From JAIBCC01 sp963763855 (GTDB lineage: Bacteria; Acidobacteriota; Blastocatellia; Pyrinomonadales; Pyrinomonadaceae): a stretch of 64,000 nucleotides of DNA. How positions within the stretch are numbered: position 1 is the stretch's first letter; every line of letters starts with the position of its first letter. Below the pieces are notes generated by a model. It saw only the letters and a program-made list of their open reading frames with translations. It ran no database searches and was not told the DNA's origin. The translations under genes and the position numbers were made by a program. The stretch is from assembly GCA_963763855.1 (NCBI GenBank), contig CAVXPU010000005.1, positions 2,852,001 to 2,916,000 of the forward strand. The letters run 5' to 3'. This document shows, in pieces, positions 9,649 through 18,605 of this stretch.

Positions 9649-10368
9649 ATGAACGAGGGCAATAACCCCCTAAGCCGAAAACGGCAAATTGTAGTTCAAG
9701 AAGTTGGTAAGGAAGTATTGATTTACGACTTGGAAAGAAACAAAGCACTTTGTTTGAATGAAACGTCAGCAATTATTTGGCAGGAATGCGACGGTCTGAA
9801 ATCCGTTCCCGAACTAAGCCATTCCGTAAGTAGAAAACTAAAGACAAACGTCAGCGAAGACATTATATGGTTTGCTCTCAATAAATTGCATAAGGACAAT
9901 TTACTGGCAAACGATGAATTTCCGACGCCCATGGACGGGCTATCGCGTCGCGATATTGTAAGACAAATCGGTTTTGCGTCAATATTTGCCCTTCCCGTTA
10001 TTTCGACACTAGTTGCTCCGCGAGCAATTCACGCACAATCCACCGAAAGCGTTTGCGGTTGCGGCGGAACTACTAATAACAGCGATGCCGGATGCCCCTG
10101 CAATGATAACGACGATTGCTGCGGGGTTTGCCAGGCTAGTGGAATTTGCAGCGGACCTACCGCACCGTCTATCCCAACTGATTCTCCTTGTTGTTTCGGA
10201 AGCATTTGCGGTCCAAACGCTCCGGCGGGACTGGAAGCCCGACCGCAAGGAGCTCCATGCAACAACAATAGCGATTGTTGCGGAGTTTGTCAGGCTGGCG
10301 GAATTTGCGGTGCCCCAACCGCTCCTGCTCAGCCGTTTGCTGCTCTTTGTTGTCCTCCCCTGAATTAA
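9649..10368 (+). CDS. PqqD-domain protein fused to Tat-like segment and tandem Cys-rich knottin-like repeats
   Basis: A 239-residue protein with an unusual three-part layout. Residues about 10-85 are a PqqD-like domain (LNETSAIIWQECDG). Residues about 98-130 form a twin-arginine-like export segment: SRRDIVRQIG, a hydrophobic stretch and AIHAQS. The rest is Cys-rich with two similar repeats of pattern PC-x5-CC-x2-C-x5-C followed later by CC (PCNDNDDCCGVCQASGIC and PCNNNSDCCGVCQAGGIC), which resembles inhibitor-cystine-knot spacing. SD GAAGGAG precedes the ATG. An export signal internal to a protein with an N-terminal RRE-like domain suggests that the domain recruits a modifying enzyme or chaperone before export. 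That role is inference. Confidence 0.75.
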   Translation: MNEGNNPLSRKRQIVVQEVGKEVLIYDLERNKALCLNETSAIIWQECDGLKSVPELSHSVSRKLKTNVSEDIIWFALNKLHKDNLLANDEFPTPMDGLSRRDIVRQIGFASIFALPVISTLVAPRAIHAQSTESVCGCGGTTNNSDAGCPCNDNDDCCGVCQASGICSGPTAPSIPTDSPCCFGSICGPNAPAGLEARPQGAPCNNNSDCCGVCQAGGICGAPTAPAQPFAALCCPPLN

Positions 10369-10410
10369 CGAAGTTTCTTAACTCAAATAGAGGAATTGTT
10401 TAGCTAAGAA

Positions 10411-10680
10411 AGAGAGGCTGTCTGAAAAGTAACTTCCTTGAAGTCTCCAAAGGAGACAAACATTATAGCGTAGGGTAAAGCGAATGATAATGAGCGACAC
10501 CCTACGTTTAATCAAGAGGTCGCTTCGTCGCTGTAAGTGACGCACATTCAACGGTTTATGTTCATCTCCTTCAGAGATGGTTCGGCTTTTGCACCAAACA
10601 TAGCGATTCTCGCTACGCTATATTGTCTGTCACCTTTGGTGACGAAAATACGTAAAATTGACTTTTCAGACATCCTCTTT
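10411..10680. mobile_element. MITE-like element with terminal inverted repeats and internal hairpins
   Basis: About 270 bp without coding potential. The ends are inverted repeats matching 18 of 20 positions (10411-10430 and 10661-10680, core TGTCTGAAAAGT). Inside are several short hairpins: GTCTCCaaaGGAGAC (10443-10457), CATCTCcttcaGAGATG (10563-10579) and GTCACCtttGGTGAC (10629-10643), plus GCGTAGGGT facing ACCCTACG. TIRs without a transposase suggest a non-autonomous transposon derivative. The chain of hairpins also recalls REP-type elements. Confidence 0.65.
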
Positions 10681-10710
10681 TTTTGTTGCTAAGTCAATGA
10701 TTCGGATTGT

Positions 10711-11181
10711 CTATTTTTTACCCTTATCCCTTGCTTTTACAAGGTCTTTAAGTTCTGTCATAAATTCAGAAACATCTTCAAATTCAAGATAAACCGAAGC
10801 AAAGCGAACATATGCAACTTTGTCGAGCTGTTTCAAACGCTTCATAATTATCTTTCCGACATCACTTGTCGGCACTTCGCGTTCGGGGATTTCCTGCACG
10901 TCTTTTTCGATTAAATCGACAATTGATTCAAGCTGCGTCGCAGAAATCGGACGCTTTTCGCAAGCCCGTAGCAGACCGCTCATTATTTTATGACGGTCAA
11001 AAACCTCACGCCGACCGTCTTTTTTAACAACCATGTAAGGAATTTCGTCGATCCGTTCATAAGACGTAAAACGCTTGCCGCATTCCAAACATTCACGCCG
11101 ACGGCGAATTGAATCGCCATCCTTCGCCTCGCGGGAATCAACCACCTTATCTTCTAAGAAACCACAAAAAGGACAACGCAT
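10711..11181 (-). CDS. nrdR: Transcriptional repressor NrdR
   Basis: A 156-residue regulator of ribonucleotide reductase genes. The N-terminal zinc ribbon has CPFC and CLEC pairs separated by the charged SREAKDGDSIRRRREC stretch. An ATP-cone domain follows (about residues 48-138) and senses ATP and dATP. Length and both domains are standard. It binds NrdR boxes in front of nrd genes, but no nrd gene or clear NrdR box was seen in this window. Confidence 0.96.
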   Translation of the reverse strand: MRCPFCGFLEDKVVDSREAKDGDSIRRRRECLECGKRFTSYERIDEIPYMVVKKDGRREVFDRHKIMSGLLRACEKRPISATQLESIVDLIEKDVQEIPEREVPTSDVGKIIMKRLKQLDKVAYVRFASVYLEFEDVSEFMTELKDLVKARDKGKK

Positions 11182-11276
11182 ATGGATTTTGGATCGCGGA
11201 TTTATGATTTTCGGTTAGTCATAAAATCCACAAAACTCCTTTGTTTATCAATGGATTAAGTAATCACTTCAAACTT

Positions 11277-12317
11277 CTACTGATTCGGTGCTTCCGATTC
11301 AATTTCTTCAGCCGCGTGTTCCGAAGAAAGCAATCCGCGAAACTTCTCGATCGTAATATCGCCGTGGAAAAAATAGTAAACACCAAAGATTATTGCTGGT
11401 GCAAAATAGACCAAGTGCATTACCAGCGAAACCGCCGCCGCCAGATTTTCTTCTGTTCCTAAAAAAGTCAAACCGCCTTTCGTTGCCGTGTGAAATGCCC
11501 CTGCCGCACCGCCCGGTGTTGGAACGAGCGATCCGATTGCCGCCCACCACATTACAAAAATCGACTGGCTAAAGTTCATTTCTATTCCGAAAGCCATAAT
11601 CACCAGCCACGTTGGAATCGAAATTGCCAGCCAAAGCAGGAATGTCCAAAAAGAAACCGCTAAAACTTCCCTCCAATCTCTCAGGATTGCCAAAGACGCT
11701 GCTAATTGACGCAGAATACTAATGAAAATTTTACCAATTCGATTTTGCAGTAGCTTTTTATTTTCAAACCAAACAATGACACGGGTAGAATTTCGCTGAT
11801 ATAAATAAAGGGCAAAGAAGCCAAATGCCATTCCAATCAACATCAAAATCGCAATTAATTTTGCATAACCAAATTGAGTTTCCTTGCCATAAGGTGGCTC
11901 AATCCAAAGCGTATTAACTGCGAAAAAGCAGATTAATGCCGCCAAATCGCAAATTCGCTCAAGACCAAGTGTGACGAGTGCGGCACTTGGTCTGACTCTT
12001 TTGTCACGCATCGGCAACCACATCGGACGAACAATTTCACCCGCTCTGCCAACTAAAAACATTGCCGTAAAGCCAACCGTCGTGGTCGCAAATAGCTCTT
12101 TCAGTGACGTTTCGGTAATTGGTTCGAGCAAGACCTGCCAGCGTTTTGCTCGCAGTAAATAGCCCAAACAAATAATTAATACGGCTGAAATAAGGTAAAT
12201 AGCCTTCGCCTTTTGCAGACTTTGGCTCACCTCTGCCCAATTCAGATTTCGTCCAAAAAACCAAAATATGAAAACCGTTAATAAAATTAAGATTATGAAT
12301 TTAAGGTACTTTCGCAA
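11277..12317 (-). CDS. Flippase-like membrane protein (lysylphosphatidylglycerol synthase TM / UPF0104 family)
   Basis: A 346-residue integral membrane protein with about 7-8 hydrophobic segments. It begins with a membrane helix (LKFIILILLTVFIFWFFG) and contains the family feature VPTPGGAAGAFH in the C-terminal half. Members of UPF0104 (YbhN/AglD2) correspond to the membrane part of MprF and are thought to move lipids across the membrane; the substrate here is unknown. No aminoacyl-transferase domain is present. Confidence 0.8.
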   Translation of the reverse strand: MRKYLKFIILILLTVFIFWFFGRNLNWAEVSQSLQKAKAIYLISAVLIICLGYLLRAKRWQVLLEPITETSLKELFATTTVGFTAMFLVGRAGEIVRPMWLPMRDKRVRPSAALVTLGLERICDLAALICFFAVNTLWIEPPYGKETQFGYAKLIAILMLIGMAFGFFALYLYQRNSTRVIVWFENKKLLQNRIGKIFISILRQLAASLAILRDWREVLAVSFWTFLLWLAISIPTWLVIMAFGIEMNFSQSIFVMWWAAIGSLVPTPGGAAGAFHTATKGGLTFLGTEENLAAAVSLVMHLVYFAPAIIFGVYYFFHGDITIEKFRGLLSSEHAAEEIESEAPNQ

Positions 12318-12623
12318 ATTCTCTTCCCGACCTTGAAAATGAAAATAATGTGTCTGCTATATCTGCTATAATTGTGTCACTTTACGATAATGACACAAGA
12401 TACAGTAGTTTAAGTAAAAAGCAAAGCTACTTGATATTTGATAATTGATAATAAAAATGGGATTGCATCGATCCTTTTTACCATTTGGCGATATTATCAA
12501 TTGTTCACTCCCAATTATTTTCGGGAACTTTTCGGATTTCAGTTTCGTAGAAATAAACGACAAGGTAAGCTTTTATTCCTTGTCGGATTTATCGAAGAGC
12601 ACGGCTTTTTGGAGAAAGTTTAC
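12318..12623. other. Intergenic region between divergent genes
   Basis: About 305 bp, A/T-rich, expected to carry both divergent promoters. It contains an inverted word repeat: ATTTGATAATTGATAATA (from about 12436) facing GATATTATCAATTG (from about 12489), with AATGGG facing CCATTT nested inside. A reading frame runs through the right half into the sigma factor, but its translation looks non-coding. Confidence 0.5.
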
Positions 12624-13217
12624 TTGGAAACAGTTAAAGCACTGGCAACTGTAAATGGAGCAGACTTAGTTCGGCGTTGCCGGGCAGGTGATGGTGCGGC
12701 TTGGGAAGAGATTGTTTCAAACTTTTCGCGACGTATTTTCAATCTTGCGTATCGCTTTACGTCTAATGCAGACGCGGCTGAAGATTTAACACAAGACGTT
12801 TTTATCCGCATTTACAAAACGCTTGACCAATACGATGCCAAGCAAGGTGATCTTTCAAATTGGCTGATGAGATTAGCTAGAAATTTGATAATTGACAATT
12901 ATCGCCACCGCCAGCGAAATCCGCAGGATACATATGCCGAAGATGTTGACGATCATACTTTTCATCTGCGAGCGGTTGGCAGCGGAATGCAGAAGGAAAT
13001 GGAACGTCGGGAAATTGCCCGGCAAGTTCAGGAAGGAATCGATAAACTGCCTTCAGATTTGCGAACTTGCGTGATTTTGCGTGACATTGAAGAATTGAGT
13101 TATCAGGAAATTGTTGAACTTTTACAAATTCCGGAAGGCACGGTTAAATCACGCATCAATCGCGGCAGAATCGAATTGGCGAAAATATTGCGAAGAATGC
13201 GAGTCGTTAATATGTGA
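12624..13217 (+). CDS. RNA polymerase sigma factor, ECF subfamily
   Basis: An ECF-type sigma factor of 197 residues from a TTG start at 12624, preceded by GGAG 10 nt upstream. Starting at 12438 would add 62 residues without family character. Region 2 contains YRFTSNADAAEDLTQDVFIR, and region 4 contains LPSDLRTCVILRDIEELSYQ followed by IPEGTVKSRINRGR, the helix-turn-helix that reads the -35 element. The zinc-finger protein directly downstream is the likely cognate anti-sigma factor, so this pair probably controls an envelope-related regulon. Confidence 0.88.
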   Translation: METVKALATVNGADLVRRCRAGDGAAWEEIVSNFSRRIFNLAYRFTSNADAAEDLTQDVFIRIYKTLDQYDAKQGDLSNWLMRLARNLIIDNYRHRQRNPQDTYAEDVDDHTFHLRAVGSGMQKEMERREIARQVQEGIDKLPSDLRTCVILRDIEELSYQEIVELLQIPEGTVKSRINRGRIELAKILRRMRVVNM

Positions 13218-13326
13218 TTGAGCAAAATTATGAAAATTTACTGTCTTAGTAACAATGATTTCGCCCTAAAATTGTTTTTTGACAATGTGCCGATTTAGTC
13301 CGAAAGCACATTGAAATGTATGCGTT

Positions 13327-14103
13327 ATGAATTATGAAAACGAAAAAATAATCAATTGTCTCGAATTTGAGGAAAATCTAACCGATTACCTCGATAAAAC
13401 ACTTGATGGACAAACTCGAAAAGCCGTTGCAGCCCATGCTTTGCGGTGCCCTCTCTGTCATTCGCTCTTAAATGAAGTGAAAGACGCTCTCGAAGTTTGC
13501 CGCGAAATTGCCGTTCCAAAACCGCCGATGACTCGTCTTGAAGCCCGGATTCTCTCAATGACGATGCCGGAAACGGCGATGGCTTGTAACGATTTTGAAC
13601 ATCACCTGACAGATTATCTGGACGGATTTTTACCGGCTACCGTTTTTCATCGTTGGGAGCGTCATGCCGTTTTATGTGAAAACTGCACGGATTTACCAGG
13701 TGAAGTAGTTCGCACAATTGGAGCTTGCTACACATACAAAGCTGATGAATTACCTTTGCCTGAAGGCTTGCATACGAGAATTTTGCAGGCGACACTTGGT
13801 ACTGAAAATGCTCAATCCATAAAAGCAACGTGGTCGGCACAATTTGGCGAATGGGTTAAAAGTTTCAAATTTCCGATACCAATTCCCCAACTTGCTCCGC
13901 TTGCAATGATGTTAATTTTGGCGTTTTTCGTTTTTAGTCAAACGGTTTCAGCAGATGGTTCAATCAGCGGAATGTATCAGAAAAGTTATGAACTTGCCGA
14001 GCAGACTTATAAACAAGGAACCGGAATTTGGAACGAAAACAATGTCACGCCAACCGCAGAACAAAAACCGATTGAAGCGACAAACGTGAGCGAGGAAAAA
14101 TAG
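13327..14103 (+). CDS. Anti-sigma-like membrane protein with two zf-HC2 domains
   Basis: A 258-residue protein with a duplicated zinc-binding anti-sigma (zf-HC2) module. Copy one is about residues 10-60 (LTDYLDKTLDG, then HALRCPLC). Copy two is about residues 86-135 (LTDYLDGFLPA, then HAVLCENC). One membrane helix follows near residue 195 (LAPLAMMLILAFFVFSQ), leaving a short external tail. This matches a membrane anchor that holds the ECF sigma factor encoded 109 bp upstream. The two-finger arrangement is less common than the single-finger form. Confidence 0.8.
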   Translation: MNYENEKIINCLEFEENLTDYLDKTLDGQTRKAVAAHALRCPLCHSLLNEVKDALEVCREIAVPKPPMTRLEARILSMTMPETAMACNDFEHHLTDYLDGFLPATVFHRWERHAVLCENCTDLPGEVVRTIGACYTYKADELPLPEGLHTRILQATLGTENAQSIKATWSAQFGEWVKSFKFPIPIPQLAPLAMMLILAFFVFSQTVSADGSISGMYQKSYELAEQTYKQGTGIWNENNVTPTAEQKPIEATNVSEEK

Positions 14104-14106
14104 AAG

Positions 14107-14730
14107 ATGAATTGTGCTTATCACTCAATCAATACAGCGGTTGTAAACTGCAATGGATGCGGAAAACCTCTCTGTCCAGCTTGCGATCATCGTATAAAGG
14201 GATTTCCTTTTTGTCAGGATTGTATTGTTCAAGGTGTAGAAATGCTGCGTCAGCGAAGCGATAATTCAACTTATGTCCCATTTGTTAAGAAGAAAACTTC
14301 TCCGGTAATAGCTACAATTCTGTCGTTGATCTGCCCTGGTCTGGGTGCAGCTTACAATGGTCAAACATCCAAAGCCATTGTCTATTTCGCTGTTTTCGTC
14401 GGGCTTTTTCAATTAGCAGTCTTAACGGGCGGCACGGCTCTTTTTGTTTTAGGCTTTATCGGAATGTGGCTTTTTGCTGCTCTCGATTCGTGGAGAACGG
14501 CTCAATTAATCCGCTCAGGTATAACGCCAGACGGGGCTGAAGACATAATTGTTCAAAGATTTGCTGGCAATCCGAAGCTTTGGGGAATTGTTTTATTGGC
14601 AATTGGCGGTCTGTTTTTCTTGCAAATGTTTCTTAGAGTCGGGAAACTTTTGAAAGCCGCATTACCTATTTTACTAATCGCACTGGGGATTTATTTATTG
14701 CGTGAGTATTTCTTTAAACAGAAAGAATAG
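14107..14730 (+). CDS. B-box-type zinc-finger membrane protein
   Basis: A 207-residue protein. The N-terminal 45 residues form a Cys/His zinc-binding module (CAYH, CNGCGKPLCPAC, CQDC) like a B-box zinc finger. The C-terminal part holds about four membrane helices with a TM2/DUF5683-like hairpin (LSLICPGLGAAYNGQTSKAI). It starts 3 nt after the stop of the anti-sigma-like gene and is probably translated from the same transcript. Function is not known; the context suggests envelope stress or membrane homeostasis. Confidence 0.72.
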   Translation: MNCAYHSINTAVVNCNGCGKPLCPACDHRIKGFPFCQDCIVQGVEMLRQRSDNSTYVPFVKKKTSPVIATILSLICPGLGAAYNGQTSKAIVYFAVFVGLFQLAVLTGGTALFVLGFIGMWLFAALDSWRTAQLIRSGITPDGAEDIIVQRFAGNPKLWGIVLLAIGGLFFLQMFLRVGKLLKAALPILLIALGIYLLREYFFKQKE

Positions 14731-14947
14731 ACAAGGTTTAGGCAGTTTTGGAAATGCAAAAGAGAATACGAATTTTTATCAAACTGATAATCAAACCAGT
14801 TTTAGAACCGGCGAGTTTGAAACAAATTACAAGAAAGACTCGTCACAAAAGTCTTGGAAAACCCGCTATTGAGGTGTAGAATGGTTGTCAGGCTTTTCGA
14901 TTAAGCCTGACGTTTAGAATTTAGATTGTTTAAGAAGGATTAACGAT

Positions 14948-15187
14948 ATGTTTGGATTTAAAGCAGTTGCAGGAATCGGAGGCACTCTATTGGTTTTATT
15001 GGCTCTGGTGATTGCATTCTTCAAGCAGCTAATTGCTCTGATTGCATTGCTAATGAGTTTCATTGGCTTTTTAACTTTTGCCATCAAAGCCGTCGTCGTT
15101 CTCGGTTTCATCGCTGTTTTTCTTGGCGTAGCGATCCTGATTTTCCGCTCTTGGGGCGGTAGCAAACGCCAAAAAGATAAAATTTAA
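14948..15187 (+). CDS. Small membrane protein of unknown function
   Basis: A 79-residue protein with two long hydrophobic segments and a positively charged C-terminal tail (SWGGSKRQKDKI). SD AGAAGGAT is placed 8 nt before the ATG, and composition supports a real gene. No family was recognised. It follows the sigma/anti-sigma/B-box group after 217 bp and may belong to the same unit or be a separate envelope gene. Confidence 0.6.
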   Translation: MFGFKAVAGIGGTLLVLLALVIAFFKQLIALIALLMSFIGFLTFAIKAVVVLGFIAVFLGVAILIFRSWGGSKRQKDKI

Positions 15188-15478
15188 CGTATTGTAAATA
15201 CAGTAATTTAGCCTAAATCTAAACAAAAAGTCATTTTTTTTGTTTGCACAAGCTACTTTTTCATGCTAGCTTATTCAAAATCGTAACTATAAAAATAATC
15301 AGTTAGAACTTTGGTTACAAAAGCCCCCAATGAAGTTGTTTGGGAATTATTTAGACTCAAATAATTTCAAGAAGGATTTTTACGTCAGTCGCCCGTAGGC
15401 TGTGCTTTCGTAGATTCCGCCCAGTTGGAAAACTAGATTTTCAACGCGAAATCAAAAAAAGGAGCTTATAAACAATTA
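15188..15478. other. Intergenic region before the M23 peptidase
   Basis: About 290 bp, A/T-rich. No gene was found. It contains the segment GTCAGTCGCCCGTAGGC near 15385 and AAAGGAG close to 15460, which is the likely ribosome binding site of the next gene. Promoter position is not clear. Confidence 0.4.
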
Positions 15479-16294
15479 ATGCAAAAGGACGACCGCTTTT
15501 ACACTTTTCTTTTTACCCATTCATCTGTTTCCAAAATTTATATTCGTAGGGTTGAAATCTCCAAAAAATGGTTGCACACATGTGCGGCTACTGCAGTTCT
15601 ATCAATTGGGGTAGCGACAGCCGGAATTGTTGGAGTTTTGAACTCCGCCGATACTCAAGTCTTGGCAAACAATCCCAACGTCCAATCTTTTGCTGCTCTT
15701 CAGCAACCTATCGCAGTTCAACCGGTTCAAACCACAAAATCAATAAACTACGAGCGTCCTGCTGATTCGGCAGTTATGAATTCAGGCGGACCTGCTTCTT
15801 CATTTCAACTAACCAGTGCGGAAACGACTGGTGAAGAGAATGAGATGGAAGCACAGATTTTGAATATCGAGCGAACTAGCAATCCGGCATTTTTGCCAAG
15901 CATGTGGGCACACATGGGCAAAATCAATAACGAATTCGGTTTCAGACGTAATCCATTTGGTGGTCGAAGTTATGAATTTCACCCCGGTCTTGATATCGAC
16001 GGCGAAAAAGGTGACATCGTTGTCGCACCTGCAAACGGCGTAGTTGTAAAAGCCGGCTGGACTGGCGGATACGGAAATTTGATTGAAATTGACCACGGCA
16101 ACGGTTTGAAAACACGCTACGGACACCTTTCAAAAGTTGACATCAACGTAGGCGACACAGTTCAACGCGGTCAACAAATGGGCATGGTAGGCTCAACCGG
16201 ACGTTCAACAGGTCCGCATCTTCATTACGAAGTAAGATTAAACGAAAAGGCAATCAATCCACGCAGATTCCTGCCACCGGAAATGCCAAAGTAA
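15479..16294 (+). CDS. M23 family metallopeptidase
   Basis: Membrane-anchored peptidoglycan endopeptidase or amidase activator, 271 residues. A short cytoplasmic N-terminus precedes one membrane helix (about residues 33-55), then a low-complexity periplasmic linker. The LytM/M23 domain spans about residues 150-265, with zinc ligands in FHPGLDIDG (HxxxD) and HLHYEVRL (HxH). Both ligand motifs are intact, so catalytic activity is expected, unlike EnvC/NlpD-type activators. A strong terminator follows the gene. Confidence 0.9.
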   Translation: MQKDDRFYTFLFTHSSVSKIYIRRVEISKKWLHTCAATAVLSIGVATAGIVGVLNSADTQVLANNPNVQSFAALQQPIAVQPVQTTKSINYERPADSAVMNSGGPASSFQLTSAETTGEENEMEAQILNIERTSNPAFLPSMWAHMGKINNEFGFRRNPFGGRSYEFHPGLDIDGEKGDIVVAPANGVVVKAGWTGGYGNLIEIDHGNGLKTRYGHLSKVDINVGDTVQRGQQMGMVGSTGRSTGPHLHYEVRLNEKAINPRRFLPPEMPK

Positions 16295-16316
16295 ACCTTT
16301 AACCAATTTTATTAAA

Positions 16317-16354
16317 AAGAAAAAGTGAGTTTAATTTGCTCACTTTTTCTTTTT
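16317..16354 (+). terminator. Intrinsic terminator after the M23 gene
   Basis: AAAAAGTGAG and CTCACTTTTT form a 10-bp stem around a 9-nt loop, followed by CTTTTT on the plus strand. Confidence 0.8.
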
Positions 16355-16440
16355 GCATTCTGCCGATAAGACATTTTTGTAAGTTTTAAGTAGAATTAGT
16401 TCAAACTGAATTTCATTCAAAAAAAGAGGATTTCAAAACA

Positions 16441-18603
16441 ATGACAAGATTTGATAGAAAGTTTTTTACATCTATGATGTTGATGTGTGCGATTTTGTTT
16501 ACGTCAACTTCGTTTGCTTTGGGCTTTGATGAAGGCATGTATGCACCTGATAAAGTGGTTACTTTGCCATTACTCAAAAAAGGCTTAAAGATAAAGCCGA
16601 CAGATATTTACAACCCAAAAACCGGTGGAATTTCGGAAGCAGTTATCCGGCTTGATACGGGTTGTACGGGTGAATTTATTTCGCCTCAGGGCTTGATTTT
16701 AACCAATCATCATTGCGGATTTGATGCTCTTGTGGCTGCTTCGGCGGTTGGCAAAGACTACGGAAAAGATGGTTACAAATCTGATTCGATCAAAGATGAA
16801 TTGCCCGCCAAGGATTATTCGATCAGCATTCCTATCAGAACTGAAGATGTAACCAAAGCAATTACTGCCGGAACTGAAAATCTGACGGGTGAAGCTCGCG
16901 ACCAGGCGATTAAGGCTAATATCGCAAATCTTGAAAAAGATGAAACCGCAAAAATTGCCGAAGGAAATACGATTCGTATTTTACCTGTAAGCAATGGTTT
17001 TTTCTATTATCTATATGAAAACAAACAGATTAAGGATATTCGCGTAGTTTACGCACCGCCGCAAATGATCGGATTCTATGGCGGCGACCCGGACAATTTT
17101 GAATGGAGTCGGCATACCGGTGATTTCACTTTCTTGCGTGCGTATGTTGCACCAGACGGCACATCTGCGGATTATTCGCCAAACAATGTCCCGTTCAAAC
17201 CGCGAAAATTCCTAACAATATCGCTCAATGGTGTGAAGGAAGACGATTTCGTTTTCATGATGGGATATCCGGGTGGAACAACCCGATATCGCGAAAGTCA
17301 GTCTGTAAATTATGCCGAAAAGGTCAATTTCCCTTTTCTTTATGAATACATAACGGCGTGGATTGGCGGAATGGAGCAGGTTGGCAAAGCTGATGAAGCG
17401 AAAAGAATTGCGATGCAGGGCGATGTTGCCAATCTTGCTAATTCTCAAAAACTCTATCAAGGCGGTTCAATTGCGTTGCGTCGCGGAGCTGCAGTTGCTG
17501 GAAAAGAGCGTGATGAAGCGAAATTTACCGCTTGGGTTAATGCGAATCCCGCCCGTAAAGCCAAGTATGGCAATCTTTTAAGCGATATTTCAAAGACTTC
17601 CGCTGATTTCTATAAATCCGCAGAACGCGACAGAATTCTGCGTACAATTCCGAATTTAGGCAATACACCTGTGTACAGAGAATTCATTGACGCCATCAGT
17701 GCGGTCAAAGCCGGAAAGCCTTTAGACGATAAAAAGCGTTTGGAAATTGAAGCTGTTTACAAAACCCGCGAACCAATTGTTGAACGCGAAATGCTCAAAT
17801 TCTTTTTCGGAAAATTGGGCAAATTGCCTGAAAATCAAAGGTTTTCAGCCGGGGACCGAATTACCGGAAATAAAGCGGCAACAATTGCTGATTTGATTTC
17901 TTTGTTAACCGAAAAAGACGATTTCAGCACCGCAGAAAAGATAATTGCACTTTATTCAATGTCTCTTTCTGACATAAAAGCAAAATGGACAACGCTTTCG
18001 GATTTTGCTCTCGCACACAGCGACGAACAAGCCCTGATATTTCCGCGAACAAATAAATTTAATAGCGAAATCAATAGTTTACGCTTTATGTATATGAGCG
18101 GAATTAGTGAAATGAAAGGACTTACGCCTTATCCTGATGCTAATTTTACGCAACGATTAAGTTTTGGGGCTATCAAGGGTTATCGACCACGTGAAGCTGT
18201 AATTTATACTCCATTTACAACTTTGAAGGGCGTTATAGAAAAAGATACGGGAGTTTTTCCTTTCGATGTTCCGCAAAAATTGAAGGATTTGCAAGCCGCG
18301 AAGGATTTCGGCAGATTTGGGGTCGGAGACTCAGTTCCGGTTAATTTCCTATCGACTACGGACAGCATCGGCGGCAACAGTGGAAGTCCTATTATGAATG
18401 GAAATGGTGAACAAGTCGGGCTACTTTTTGACGGTAATTACGAGGGTCTCGCCAATGATTTGTTCTTTAGTCCCGATTATGGAAGGTCGATTTCGGTCGA
18501 TATTCGCTATGTACTATTCGTAACTGAAAAATTTGGCGGAGCTGGCTGGATTTTGAACGAAATGAAGTTTGCAGCCCCAAAAGCGAAGGCAAAAGGTAAG
18601 TAG
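16441..18603 (+). CDS. S46 family peptidase (dipeptidyl-peptidase 7/11-like)
   Basis: Exported serine dipeptidyl-peptidase of 720 residues, the usual length for S46. A signal peptide occupies about residues 1-28. The catalytic His lies in LTNHHCGFDAL after GCTGEFISPQGLI, and the Ser in GGNSGSPIMNG near residue 643. These chymotrypsin-fold enzymes remove dipeptides from peptide N-termini in the periplasm and support growth on protein. A purine-rich GAGGA sits upstream of the ATG. The gene is followed at once by a hexanucleotide repeat tract. Confidence 0.93.
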   Translation: MTRFDRKFFTSMMLMCAILFTSTSFALGFDEGMYAPDKVVTLPLLKKGLKIKPTDIYNPKTGGISEAVIRLDTGCTGEFISPQGLILTNHHCGFDALVAASAVGKDYGKDGYKSDSIKDELPAKDYSISIPIRTEDVTKAITAGTENLTGEARDQAIKANIANLEKDETAKIAEGNTIRILPVSNGFFYYLYENKQIKDIRVVYAPPQMIGFYGGDPDNFEWSRHTGDFTFLRAYVAPDGTSADYSPNNVPFKPRKFLTISLNGVKEDDFVFMMGYPGGTTRYRESQSVNYAEKVNFPFLYEYITAWIGGMEQVGKADEAKRIAMQGDVANLANSQKLYQGGSIALRRGAAVAGKERDEAKFTAWVNANPARKAKYGNLLSDISKTSADFYKSAERDRILRTIPNLGNTPVYREFIDAISAVKAGKPLDDKKRLEIEAVYKTREPIVEREMLKFFFGKLGKLPENQRFSAGDRITGNKAATIADLISLLTEKDDFSTAEKIIALYSMSLSDIKAKWTTLSDFALAHSDEQALIFPRTNKFNSEINSLRFMYMSGISEMKGLTPYPDANFTQRLSFGAIKGYRPREAVIYTPFTTLKGVIEKDTGVFPFDVPQKLKDLQAAKDFGRFGVGDSVPVNFLSTTDSIGGNSGSPIMNGNGEQVGLLFDGNYEGLANDLFFSPDYGRSISVDIRYVLFVTEKFGGAGWILNEMKFAAPKAKAKGK

Positions 18604-18605
18604 AA

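Noticed and set aside
10013..10363. Alternative frames within the Cys-rich part of the PqqD fusion gene
   Set aside because: The annotated frame has a good SD, the PqqD domain and regular Cys repeats; the others are shadows.
12438..12623. N-terminal extension of the ECF sigma factor from an ATG at 12438
   Set aside because: The extra residues lack sigma factor character; the TTG at 12624 has a GGAG at suitable distance.
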